The notes beneath the pieces were generated by a model. The model saw only the letters and a program-made list of their open reading frames with translations, did not search any database and was not told where the DNA came from. A program made the translations under genes and the position numbers. DNA of 64,000 bases from Verrucomicrobiota bacterium (GTDB lineage: Bacteria; Verrucomicrobiota; Verrucomicrobiia; Limisphaerales; J093), in the NCBI GenBank assembly GCA_027493615.1, contig JAOSKK010000036.1, forward strand, positions 337,228 through 401,227, written 5' to 3'. This document shows, piece after piece, positions 42,365-50,816 of the stretch. How positions within the stretch are numbered: position 1 is the stretch's first letter; each line of letters opens with the position of its first letter.

Positions 42365-45270
42365 TGACCTACAAAAAGAAACTGATCGAGGTGGCGCTGC
42401 CGTTGGAGGACATCAATCGCGAGGCGGCGAGGGAGAAGTCTATCCGGCATGGGCATCCGTCCACGTTGCATTTGTGGTGGGCGCGGCGTCCGCTCGCAGC
42501 GTGCCGGGCGGTGCTGTTTGCGTCGCTGGTGGATGATCCGTCGGAGTGCGTGACGGAGTTGCTGGCGGATGCGAGCAAGCGCAAGGCGGCGGAGAAGGTC
42601 CTCGCGGCGCAGCGCAAGGCATGGGAGGCGCGCAAGGCGCTGTTCGACAAGGCGGCTGCGTCCGGCGTGCCGGCCAGCAGCAATCCGCCGCCCGGCCCGG
42701 AGCCAAAGCTGGAGGACATCCTCGTCGAGACGGAGCGGGAGCGGTTGTTCGACATCATCCGCGAACTGGTGAAATGGGAGAACTCCAACGACGAGCGCGT
42801 GCTCAACAAGGCGCGGGCGGAGATTCTCCGGTCCACGGGCGGCAAACCGCCGCCGGTGTATGACCCGTTTTGCGGGGGCGGTTCGATTCCACTGGAGGCG
42901 CAGCGGCTCGGGCTGGAGGCGCACGCCAGCGATTTGAATCCCGTGCCGGTGCTGATCAACAAGGCGCTTATCGAGATTCCGCCCCGGTTCGCGGGCAAGC
43001 CGCCGGTGAACCCGGAGTCGCGGAAGAAGTTGAGCGCGTCCGGCTCGTGGAAGGGCGCGGCGGGCCTGGCCGAGGACATTCGTTACTACGGCCAATGGAT
43101 GCGCGACGAGGCGGAGAAACGCATCGGCCATCTCTATCCCCAGGTGAAGCTGCCCAAGGAACACGGCGGCGGCGAGGCGACGGTGATTGCGTGGCTGTGG
43201 GCGCGCACGGTGGCCAGTCCCAACCCGGCGGCCAAAGGCGCGCATGTGCCGCTGGTGCGGTCGTTCTGGCTCTCCACCAGGCCCACCAAGAAGGCGTGGG
43301 TCGAACCGATTGTAAACCAGAGCACAATGGCCTACCGGTTTGAGGTCCGCACAGGCGGTGGAGAACCTCGCCCCGGAACTGTAGGCAAGAAAGGTGATTC
43401 TTGTCTCCTCACCGGCACTCCCATTACCCGTGAATACATTCGCACTGAAGCGAGAGCTGGGCGCATGGGCACTCGCCTGATGGCGATTGTGGCGGAAGGA
43501 TCTGGTTCGCGGATTTTCCTAGCGCCAACGGAGGAACACGAGCGCATAGCAAACTCCGCTCACCCGGCGGATGATGTGGCAGCTACCGACATCGTCGGAG
43601 ACACTCGTTATCTGACGCCGACTTCCTACGGCATGACAAAGCATCGCGAATTGTTCACGAAGCGCCAACTAGAGGCGCTCACTGCGTTTTGCGATTTGGT
43701 GAGCGAAGTTCGCGCTGAGGTTCTGAGAGACGCTAGTGGCGAAACTCCTTACGCTGATGCAGTCGCAACTTACTTGGCATTCGCCGTCGACCGAGTCGTT
43801 GATCGGCATTCAACGATTGCGACTTGGGACTCCAGCCCTTCCAAGCTGCAATTAAGGAACACATTTGCTCGGCAGGCACTTCAAATGACTTGGGACTATG
43901 GGGAGGGCAATCCCCTTTGCATGTCCTCTGGAACTTGGACGCCCAGTGTGGAGTTTGTGGCAAAGGCGGTAACAGAGTTGCCAGCTCGCGGGGTCGCCTC
44001 TGTTCGACAACTCAATGCCGCCGAAGTCTTCGGACAGGGCTACTGCTTTTCCACTGATCCGCCGTATTACGACAACGTTCCTTACGCCGATTTGTCGGAC
44101 TTCTTCTACATTTGGCTGCGCCGATGTTTGCAGCGAGCTTACCCGGACTTGCTTGGCACGGTGCTCGTCCCGAAGGCCGAGGAATTGGTCGCAGACCAAT
44201 TTCGTCAGGGCGGCAAGGAAGAGGCTCGATTGTTTTTCGAGCGTGGCATGGGCAAGGTCTTGGAGCGGATGCGCGCCGCGAGCAACCCACGGTTTCCTAC
44301 CACCATTTACTACGCTTTCAAACAAGCAGAGGGGGAAGAAGATGGCCCGGAAACCGAGGGTGAGTCGAGCGGCAGTCGCACTTCAACTGGCTGGGAGACC
44401 TTTCTGCAAGGCTTGAGCGATGCTGGATGGCAGGTTGACGGAACTTGGCCAATGCGGACGGAGTTGGGTAACAGAATGCGCAGTATGGCCAGCAACGCCC
44501 TCGCTTCCTCAATTGTTCTGGTTTGCCGGCCGCGCCCGAAAGACGCAGGCGTGGCGTCGCGCCGCGATTTCCTGGCCGCGTTGAAGCGGGAGTTGCCCGA
44601 GGCGCTGCGGAATTTGCAGAAAGGCAACATCGCGCCGGTGGACCTGGCCCAGGCCGCCATCGGGCCGGGCATGGCCGTGTTCAGCCGTTATGCGCGCGTG
44701 CTCGAAACGGATGGCTCGCCGATGGGCGTGCGCACCGCGCTCGCGCTTATCAACCAGTCGCTCGACGAGGTGCTGGCCGAACAGGAAGGCGAGTTCGACG
44801 CGGACACGCGCTGGGCGCTGGCGTGGTTCGACCAATACGGCTTCACAGAAGGTCCGTATGGCGCGGCGGAGACGCTCTGCACGGCCAAGAACACGAGCGT
44901 GTCGGGTATGACCGAGGCCGGTATCCTCGCCGCCAAAGGAGGCAAGGTGCGGCTGCTGAAGAAGGAAGATTTGCCGGCAGATTGGAATCCGGCCACGGAC
45001 GCGCGCCTGACGATTTGGGAAGCGACGCATCACCTGATCCGCGCGCTGGACCAGGGCGAGCAATCCGCCGCCGAGTTGCTGCGGAAGCTTGGCCCGATTT
45101 CCGAGACCGCCCGCGACCTGAGCTATCGGCTCTACACTGTCTGTGAACGCCGCAAATGGGCGCAAGAAGCCATCGGCTACAACGCGCTGGTGCTGGCGTG
45201 GCCCGATCTCACGCGCTTGGCGCAGGAGCAGAAGACGGCAGGTCCGAGCCAGGGGGAGATGCAACTGTGA
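42364..45270 (+). CDS. DUF1156 adenine-specific DNA methylase (COG1743 type)
   Basis: 968 residues. The N-terminus is the DUF1156 mark: KKKLIEVALPLEDINREAAR, then HPSTLHLWWARRPLAACRAV. AdoMet-binding motif I is VYDPFCGGGSIPLEAQRLG near residue 167, and catalytic motif IV is STDPPYYDNVPYADLSDFFY near 565, the amino-methylase DPPY. The middle (43290-44515) uses plainly more AT-rich third positions than both flanks, see findings. These methylases go with a DUF499 ATPase and a SNF2-type helicase in defense islands and presumably mark self DNA. Upstream the gene overlaps a DUF2971 gene, downstream another (GTGA overlap). Intact. Confidence 0.92.
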   Translation: MTYKKKLIEVALPLEDINREAAREKSIRHGHPSTLHLWWARRPLAACRAVLFASLVDDPSECVTELLADASKRKAAEKVLAAQRKAWEARKALFDKAAASGVPASSNPPPGPEPKLEDILVETERERLFDIIRELVKWENSNDERVLNKARAEILRSTGGKPPPVYDPFCGGGSIPLEAQRLGLEAHASDLNPVPVLINKALIEIPPRFAGKPPVNPESRKKLSASGSWKGAAGLAEDIRYYGQWMRDEAEKRIGHLYPQVKLPKEHGGGEATVIAWLWARTVASPNPAAKGAHVPLVRSFWLSTRPTKKAWVEPIVNQSTMAYRFEVRTGGGEPRPGTVGKKGDSCLLTGTPITREYIRTEARAGRMGTRLMAIVAEGSGSRIFLAPTEEHERIANSAHPADDVAATDIVGDTRYLTPTSYGMTKHRELFTKRQLEALTAFCDLVSEVRAEVLRDASGETPYADAVATYLAFAVDRVVDRHSTIATWDSSPSKLQLRNTFARQALQMTWDYGEGNPLCMSSGTWTPSVEFVAKAVTELPARGVASVRQLNAAEVFGQGYCFSTDPPYYDNVPYADLSDFFYIWLRRCLQRAYPDLLGTVLVPKAEELVADQFRQGGKEEARLFFERGMGKVLERMRAASNPRFPTTIYYAFKQAEGEEDGPETEGESSGSRTSTGWETFLQGLSDAGWQVDGTWPMRTELGNRMRSMASNALASSIVLVCRPRPKDAGVASRRDFLAALKRELPEALRNLQKGNIAPVDLAQAAIGPGMAVFSRYARVLETDGSPMGVRTALALINQSLDEVLAEQEGEFDADTRWALAWFDQYGFTEGPYGAAETLCTAKNTSVSGMTEAGILAAKGGKVRLLKKEDLPADWNPATDARLTIWEATHHLIRALDQGEQSAAELLRKLGPISETARDLSYRLYTVCERRKWAQEAIGYNALVLAWPDLTRLAQEQKTAGPSQGEMQL

Positions 45271-46079
45271 ACGAGCGCCCGAAACTCTTCTGCAAATATC
45301 GCACTTGGAAAGCAGCGGTTGAGCGGGACCGCAAGACCGGCGAATACGTCGAACGCAACCGCACGAAAGAACTGCTCCTGAAGGCGGAGTTCTTTTGCCA
45401 GCCGCCGCGATTCTTTGACGACCCGCATGATGGACTTCAAGGAGCGAGACCGACGGGAGGGCCACGGGACATCGACCGGTTCATCTTGAACAACCTTCGT
45501 GGCGTCCCGGAGATCATGCGGAAGCACGGACTCTCCAGCTTGACCCAGCTCGGTAGTGTCAAAGATGCCGAGGACGTGCCTGTGCTGGCACGGCTCGCGC
45601 GGAAGAACAGCCGACGTAAGACCCGCGTGCTGTCCCTCTCTGCCGATCACGCGAACGAGTTGATGTGGTCCTTCTACGCAGACAACCACAGGGGCATCTG
45701 CCTCTGCTTCGATTCCGAGCATCCGTTTTTCGCCAACGCCCGATCGGTCGATTATGTGGACGACCCAACCACAATCCCCGTGTGTAAAGATGGCCACTTG
45801 GCGAGTGACCCGCTGCTCTATTGCAAGGGGCGGGCATGGGAGTGGCAGAAGGAGTGGCGGATCGTGTGGGCAGACGAGGAACCAAAGCTAGTCCCGTTTC
45901 CGCGCGACGCGTTGAAAGCGGTGGTTGTTGGAGACTGGTTTGTCCAGCCGTGGTTCGACGATCTGATTCAATCGCTTATCCAATGCGGATACCGGGTTCC
46001 GATTTACCAGATGGAACGCCTGCCGGATTCCTTCGCTTTCCAAACGGTTTCACTGGGCGAAATCGGCCCGAAGACTTGA
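45267..46079 (+). CDS. DUF2971 protein, second copy
   Basis: 270 residues, starting with a GTG that overlaps the methylase stop (GTGA, 45267-45270). The family marks are clear: LLKAEFFCQPPRFFDDPHDG at the start, VLSLSADHANELMWSFYADNHRGICLCFD in the centre ('LS...N-x-MW-x-x-YAD-x-H-x-G') and EWQKEWRIVWADEE near residue 195. It is only distantly related to the copy before the methylase. Two DUF2971 genes embracing one methylase is notable and suggests that they work with it or with the inserted systems. It lies 12 bases before the SPARTA TIR-APAZ gene. Activity unknown. Confidence 0.85.
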   Translation: MNERPKLFCKYRTWKAAVERDRKTGEYVERNRTKELLLKAEFFCQPPRFFDDPHDGLQGARPTGGPRDIDRFILNNLRGVPEIMRKHGLSSLTQLGSVKDAEDVPVLARLARKNSRRKTRVLSLSADHANELMWSFYADNHRGICLCFDSEHPFFANARSVDYVDDPTTIPVCKDGHLASDPLLYCKGRAWEWQKEWRIVWADEEPKLVPFPRDALKAVVVGDWFVQPWFDDLIQSLIQCGYRVPIYQMERLPDSFAFQTVSLGEIGPKT

Positions 46080-46091
46080 AGGACGAGACGC

Positions 46092-47529
46092 ATGAGCGCA
46101 TCCACCTCACCACAAAACGCGAGCAACCGGAACATGCTATTCCTGAGCCACGCGAACGCGGAGGACAATCTGTTCACGCGCTGGTTGTCGTTGCGGCTTG
46201 CGCGCGAGGGGTATCCAGTGTGGTGCGACCTGACGAAGCTGCTTGGCGGCGAGGATTTCTGGCGGGACGTGGAAGCAGCGCTCCGCGACCGGACGGCGAA
46301 GTTCCTTTTTGTGCTCTCGAAAACGTCGAACCAGAAGCAGGGCACGCTGGATGAACTGGCGCTGGCCCGAAAGGTCGGGAAGCAAATTCAAGATTTCATC
46401 ATTCCGTTGCGAATCGACGACCTGAAGTCCGATGACATCACCATCGAACTGCAACGCATCGCCTACATTGATTTCTCGAAAAGCTGGGTCGCCGGCTACA
46501 AGCAGTTGCTGGAGGCGCTGGAGAAAGCCGGTGTCGCCCGTGACCCGCGTTTCACTCCCGACGCGGTGACCACCTGGTGGAGGAACAATTACCCGGCAAC
46601 AGAGGGTGTCTCCGCCACGCCTGAACGGTGTCTCTCCAATTGGTTCGAGTTTTCCCGGTTGCCGGAGACATTGCGGCTCCATTCCGTCCGGCAAGCCAGG
46701 GGAGTTCGAAAAGCTGGTTGCGGACGGCAAGATGCAGTTCCCGATTCCGGCGTATCCCCATGCCCGCTACATCCTGACTTTTGGGGAAGCGGACGAGTTG
46801 TCGGCCTCATTGGCGGAGCACAATCTGGAAATTGCCAACTCCATTGAACTGAACGTGGAGAAGTTCCGAGCCGAAGGACGCGAACACCCGTTGATTGACC
46901 GGCGGACGGCGCGAAACATTTTGATGTCGCTGTTCCGCGATGGATTCGAGCGGTATGTCCTGAGCCGGGGATTGGTGCCCTACGAATTGTCCGGCGGCTC
47001 CAAGTATCACTGGTTCAAGAAGGATTTGCTCGAAGACGACAAGGTGTTCTTTGTCAATGCCGCCGGGGAGAAGAACTGGCGACAGATGGTGGGATTCAAG
47101 TCTTTGATGGCAAAGGAAGGCGAGTGCCGCATCCGCAACTGGCATTTCGGGATTTCAGCGAAGACGCATCTCTGGCCCTTCACCGGATTGGCGGTGCGGG
47201 CGCACGTCGCTTTCACCGAGAACGGCGTGCTCTACGACAGCAAAGCCCGGCAGCACTCGGCCCGTCGCAATCAATGTAAGAACTGGTATAACGATGATTG
47301 GCTGGGGCGCATCCTGGCGGCGATGTCGTTCCTCGCCGAAGGCAAGGACGAGTTCACAGTGCCACTTTCGGCAAAGGAGAGTCTTGCGGCGCGAAGGTTG
47401 CCGGTGATGTTCGAGAGTCCGGTGTCCTTTAAGGTCGTTGAAGAACTGCCCGCCCTTGAGGACGAGGCGCATCCCGAAGAGGAAGCGGACGAAGATGACG
47501 AAGCCGCCGACAGTGGAGGTGAGGAATGA
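46092..47529 (+). CDS. TIR-APAZ protein of a SPARTA system, frame error
   Basis: About 478 residues when joined. Residues ~12-150 are a TIR domain: NMLFLSHANAEDNLFTRWLS, GYPVWCDLTKLLGGEDFWRDVE, KFLFVLSKTSNQKQGTLDELALA. The rest is the APAZ region (EKLVADGKMQFPIPAYPHAR, SLFRDGFERYVLSRGLVPYE, SAKTHLWPFTGLAVRAHVAF) and an acidic tail. The join is near 46682, where one T of a TT is extra: without it the chain reads LPETLRLHPSGKPGEFEKL. The stop overlaps the Argonaute ATG (47526-47529). In SPARTA the pair detects invader transcripts through guide RNA and the TIR domain then degrades NAD, killing the infected cell. Confidence 0.88.
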
Positions 47530-49043
47530 AGCCGCTCCTCCATCTCCCCGAGCCCACGTTGCTCTTCAGTCACGAACAGAGCGTCGAAGACCCGCGCGAC
47601 GGGCTAAGTTTGTTCGGCCCGTTCGATCCGGCGCAGACGTATGGCGTGCGCTACGGCGTGATTGGCACCAGAGACGGTATCCGGCGATTCCAGACGTGGG
47701 TCGAGAAAGTCCAGCATCCCATCGTGGATGGAGAGAACACGCGCGGGCGTCCGCCATTCCCCGGATTCGAGGCCGCGTTTGGGGTGCCATTCAGCCCCAC
47801 GCCGCTGGTCTCAATCGCGTTCGAGGAATCGGATTTGATGAAGCATGTGCTCATCGGCGACCGATTCAAGCGGACTTACGAGACTGCCGGGTTTTTCACG
47901 GAGCGGATTCTGAGCGCCATCCGCACCGAGGAGGAGAAGCCGGAACTGTGGTTCATCATCGCGCCCGAGGACGTTTACAGGTATTGCCGCCCGGCCTCCA
48001 CGGTGGGGAAAGAATTGCGGATTCAAGCCGAGGGAACGATGCGACCGAAAGAAGCCATCGGACTGGTGCAGCAACCCGCGCTGTTCGGGGAGTGGAACGA
48101 GAACGCGGTTCCATACCAATACGACCCGGACTTCCGGAATCAGATCAAGGGTCGGCTGCTCGCCCAGGGAGTGCTCACCCAAGTGCTGCGTGAAAGCACG
48201 CTGGCGCACCATGAGTTTTTGAACAAGGCGGGCAAACCCACGCGCCAGTTGGACAAGCTGCAATCACAGATCGCCTGGAATCTTGGTTCGGCGATTTACT
48301 ACAAGGTGGGTGGAAAGCCCTGGAAGCTGAACGGCGTGCGGGAAGGCGTGTGCTACGTCGGACTGGCGTTCAAGCGCGACGAGAAGAACCCGAACCCGCA
48401 AGCGGCATGTTGCGCGGCGCAGATGTTCCTCGACTCCGGGGATGGCGTCGTCTTCAAGGGCAACGTCGGCCCGTGGATGACCGGCAAACGCGGACACTTC
48501 CACCTGACGACCAATGCCGCGTGTGAGTTGTTGAGTCAGGCGATTGATTCCTACAGGGCCAAGCACAACAACCAGCCGCCCAAGGAACTCTTCATCCACG
48601 GCAAGGTGCGCTTCGACGAGCCGGAGTGGAATGGCTTCAAGGAAGCAGCGGGAAGTCGCACCAATGTTGTCGGAGTCAAGATTGATGACGCCGATGATTT
48701 CCGGCTCTATCGCGAGCACGGCTCGATGCCCGTGCTGCGCGGGACTGCTCGGGTTCAAGGCGAGCGTTCAGCCTACCTCTTTACGAGAGGGTTCACGCCC
48801 CGACTACAAACCTATCCCGGTAAGGAAGTGCCCCGGGCTCTGTTCGTGGAGGTTTGCGGAGGCGAAGCGCCGATTGAGACGGTCCTCCACGACGTGCTCG
48901 GTTTGACCAAACTGAATTACAACTCGTGCCGGTTTGCGGACGGAACCCCCGTGACGTTGAAATTCGCGGATGCGGTTGGCGAGGTCTTGATCAGCGGGCC
49001 GACGATGCCGAACGCCCCGCTGCCGTTCCGGCACTACATCTGA
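47526..49043 (+). CDS. Short prokaryotic Argonaute (MID-PIWI), SPARTA type
   Basis: 505 residues, the size of short pAgos, with only MID and PIWI domains. The start KPLLHLPEPTLLFSHEQSVEDPRDGL and SLFGPF is typical. The MID 5'-phosphate site lies around residues 130-200; the PIWI part has GVCYVGLAFKRDEKNPNPQA, GHFHLTTNAACELL and PKELFIHGKVRFDEPEWNGF. Where slicing Argonautes have the first catalytic Asp, this protein reads V-G-L-A-F, so it is predicted inactive as a nuclease, as expected when a TIR-APAZ partner does the killing. It overlaps that partner by ATGA. Intact. Pairing, size and lost active site all support SPARTA. Confidence 0.92.
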   Translation: MKPLLHLPEPTLLFSHEQSVEDPRDGLSLFGPFDPAQTYGVRYGVIGTRDGIRRFQTWVEKVQHPIVDGENTRGRPPFPGFEAAFGVPFSPTPLVSIAFEESDLMKHVLIGDRFKRTYETAGFFTERILSAIRTEEEKPELWFIIAPEDVYRYCRPASTVGKELRIQAEGTMRPKEAIGLVQQPALFGEWNENAVPYQYDPDFRNQIKGRLLAQGVLTQVLRESTLAHHEFLNKAGKPTRQLDKLQSQIAWNLGSAIYYKVGGKPWKLNGVREGVCYVGLAFKRDEKNPNPQAACCAAQMFLDSGDGVVFKGNVGPWMTGKRGHFHLTTNAACELLSQAIDSYRAKHNNQPPKELFIHGKVRFDEPEWNGFKEAAGSRTNVVGVKIDDADDFRLYREHGSMPVLRGTARVQGERSAYLFTRGFTPRLQTYPGKEVPRALFVEVCGGEAPIETVLHDVLGLTKLNYNSCRFADGTPVTLKFADAVGEVLISGPTMPNAPLPFRHYI

Positions 49044-49135
49044 CATGGTGCATGGCACGGCTACCAATGTCAGAAGAACGCAGACGGGTTTCTGGCACTT
49101 TCGTTGAGAACAGGCTTGTGAAACAGGCTGACATC

Positions 49136-49165
49136 TGTCACAAAAAGTGGGTAGTTTTTGTTACA
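49136..49165. promoter_or_regulatory. Inverted repeat, candidate AbiEi operator
   Basis: Arms TGTCACAAAAA (49136-49146) and TTTTTGTTACA (49155-49165) flank GTGGGTAG; ten of eleven positions pair. It lies just before the GTG start of the antitoxin gene, in the only gap of more than 30 bases between the helicase gene and the DUF499 stop. AbiEi antitoxins repress their own operons by binding such repeats, so this likely is the autoregulation site and a second promoter in the island. Confidence 0.68.
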
Positions 49166-49173
49166 GGATTCAG

Positions 49174-49787
49174 GTGGCTATAGACGTGCAAACCATTGAT
49201 AGCAAAATAAAAAGCCGCATCTACGGCAACGGTAGGGGTTGGGTGTTCTCCCCAAGCCAGTTCCTGGACCTTGGGAATCGCTCAGCCGTCGGGGTGGCTT
49301 TGCACCGGCTGGAGAAGAGCGGGACGATTCGCCGGTTGACCCGCGGCCTGTATGATTATCCGAAGCAGCACGCAACCTTTGGTCTGCTGGCACCCAGCCC
49401 GGATTCGGTAGCCAAGGCACTGGCCGGCAAGCACGCCGTCCGCCTCCAACCCTCCGGTGCGTATGCGGCGAACTTGCTGGGCCTTTCGGATCAGGTTCCG
49501 GCGAAGGTCGTGTTCCTGACCGACGGAGCGGCGCGCCGGGTCAAGATCGGGCGGCAGGAGATCAGCCTCAAACAGACTTCCCCCGCAACATGGCGACGGC
49601 TGGTCGGCTGAGCGGATTGATCATCCAGGCGCTGCGGTATTTAGGCCGGAGCCATGTGGATGACAAGACGCTTGCCCGGCTGAGACAAAAGCTGGGCGAC
49701 GCTGACACCCGAGCGTTGCTCAAAGACCTGGCCTACGCTCCGGCGTGGATCGGAGACATCCTGCGACGGCTGGCGCAACCGAAATAG
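49174..49787 (+). CDS. AbiEi-family antitoxin (DUF6088), frame error
   Basis: About 204 residues when repaired. The N-terminal winged helix reads SKIKSRIYGNGRGWVFSPSQ, GNRSAVGVALHRLEKSGTIRRLTRGLYDYP; then the substrate-like domain with GLLAPSPDSVAKALA, RLQPSGAYAANLLGLSDQVP, VFLTDGAARRVKIG. At 49580-49584 C5 should be C6, so that QTSPRNMATAGRLSGLIIQALRYL continues to APAWIGDILRRL. The GTG at 49174 has AGGA five bases before it. It is the antitoxin and autorepressor of a type IV toxin-antitoxin pair; its operator lies directly upstream and the toxin gene three bases downstream. Confidence 0.88.
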
Positions 49788-49790
49788 TCC

Positions 49791-50813
49791 ATGGACAAAT
49801 TCATCCAGTTGAAGCCGGAGGATCGCCGCACGGCGTTTGTGCAGGCGGCGGCAGCGCGGCAGTTAAGTCCGGAAATCGTGGAGAAAGACTTTTGGGTTTG
49901 CTGGACGCTGAAGGAACTGTTCCGGCTGCCCACCATTGGGGAGCATCTGATCTTCAAGGGCGGGACATCTCTCTCGAAGGTGTTCAAAGTCATCGAGCGA
50001 TTCTCGGAGGACATTGATGTTTCGATTGACCGGGCTTTTCTCGGCTTTGGAGGGGCGAACGAACCCGAAGCGGGCGGGAGCAACAAGGAGAAGCAGCGGC
50101 GAATCGAAGCGCTGAAGACGGCCTGTCAGCAGAAGATCGCGAACGAATTGAAGCCGGCGTTGGAGCAGATCATCGGCACGAAACTGCGCAAAGACGACTC
50201 GTGGCGGTTGCGCCCGGATGCGACTGACCCGGACCAGCAAACGCTGTTGTTTGATTATCCCTCGGCAATGCCTGCGGCGGGGGGCGGTTACGTTCGACAG
50301 ATGGTGAAGATCGAGATGGGGGCCAGGGCGGATCACTGGCCGTGCGAGGCGAAGTCGGTGACGCCTTATGTGGCGGAGGAATTGCCCCAGGCTTTCCAGG
50401 AGTCGCAGTGCGCGGTGAAGGTGCTATCGGTGGAGCGGACCTTCTGGGAGAAGGCGACCATTCTGCACGCGGAGTTCCATCGTCCTGCCGACAAAGCGAT
50501 GCCGGAGCGTTTCTCGCGGCATTACTGCGATTTCTACGAACTGGTCCGGCGAGGTGTGGGCGCGTCCGCCGTGGCGAAGCTCGATTTGCTGGCGCGCGTC
50601 GCCCAGCACAAAAGCCTATTCTTCAAGACGAGTTGGGCGCGCTACAACGAAGCGATCAAGGGCACCCTGCGAGTGATGCCACCGGAGCATCGGCTGAAGG
50701 CGCTGCGGGATGATTACGCGAAGATGCAACAGATGTTCTTTGGCGAACCGCCAGCTTTCGATGACATCCTCTCGCTCCTGCGCCGGTGGGAATCGGAATT
50801 CAACCAGCAATGA
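49791..50813 (+). CDS. AbiEii/AbiGii nucleotidyltransferase toxin
   Basis: 340 residues of the DNA polymerase beta-like nucleotidyltransferase fold. The signature pair is present: HLIFKGGTSLSKVFKVIERF (GG-S motif near residue 57) and SEDIDVSIDRAFLGF (the D-x-D metal site near 75). Further marks are VERTFWEKATILHAEFHR and FSRHYCDFYELVRRG in the helical C-terminus. Relatives stop growth on phage infection by adding nucleotides to tRNA acceptor ends or similar targets. It is intact, which makes a working antitoxin likely and argues that the antitoxin break is a read error. It lies three bases before the DUF499 gene, nested inside the larger module. Confidence 0.93.
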   Translation: MDKFIQLKPEDRRTAFVQAAAARQLSPEIVEKDFWVCWTLKELFRLPTIGEHLIFKGGTSLSKVFKVIERFSEDIDVSIDRAFLGFGGANEPEAGGSNKEKQRRIEALKTACQQKIANELKPALEQIIGTKLRKDDSWRLRPDATDPDQQTLLFDYPSAMPAAGGGYVRQMVKIEMGARADHWPCEAKSVTPYVAEELPQAFQESQCAVKVLSVERTFWEKATILHAEFHRPADKAMPERFSRHYCDFYELVRRGVGASAVAKLDLLARVAQHKSLFFKTSWARYNEAIKGTLRVMPPEHRLKALRDDYAKMQQMFFGEPPAFDDILSLLRRWESEFNQQ

Positions 50814-50816
50814 TCT

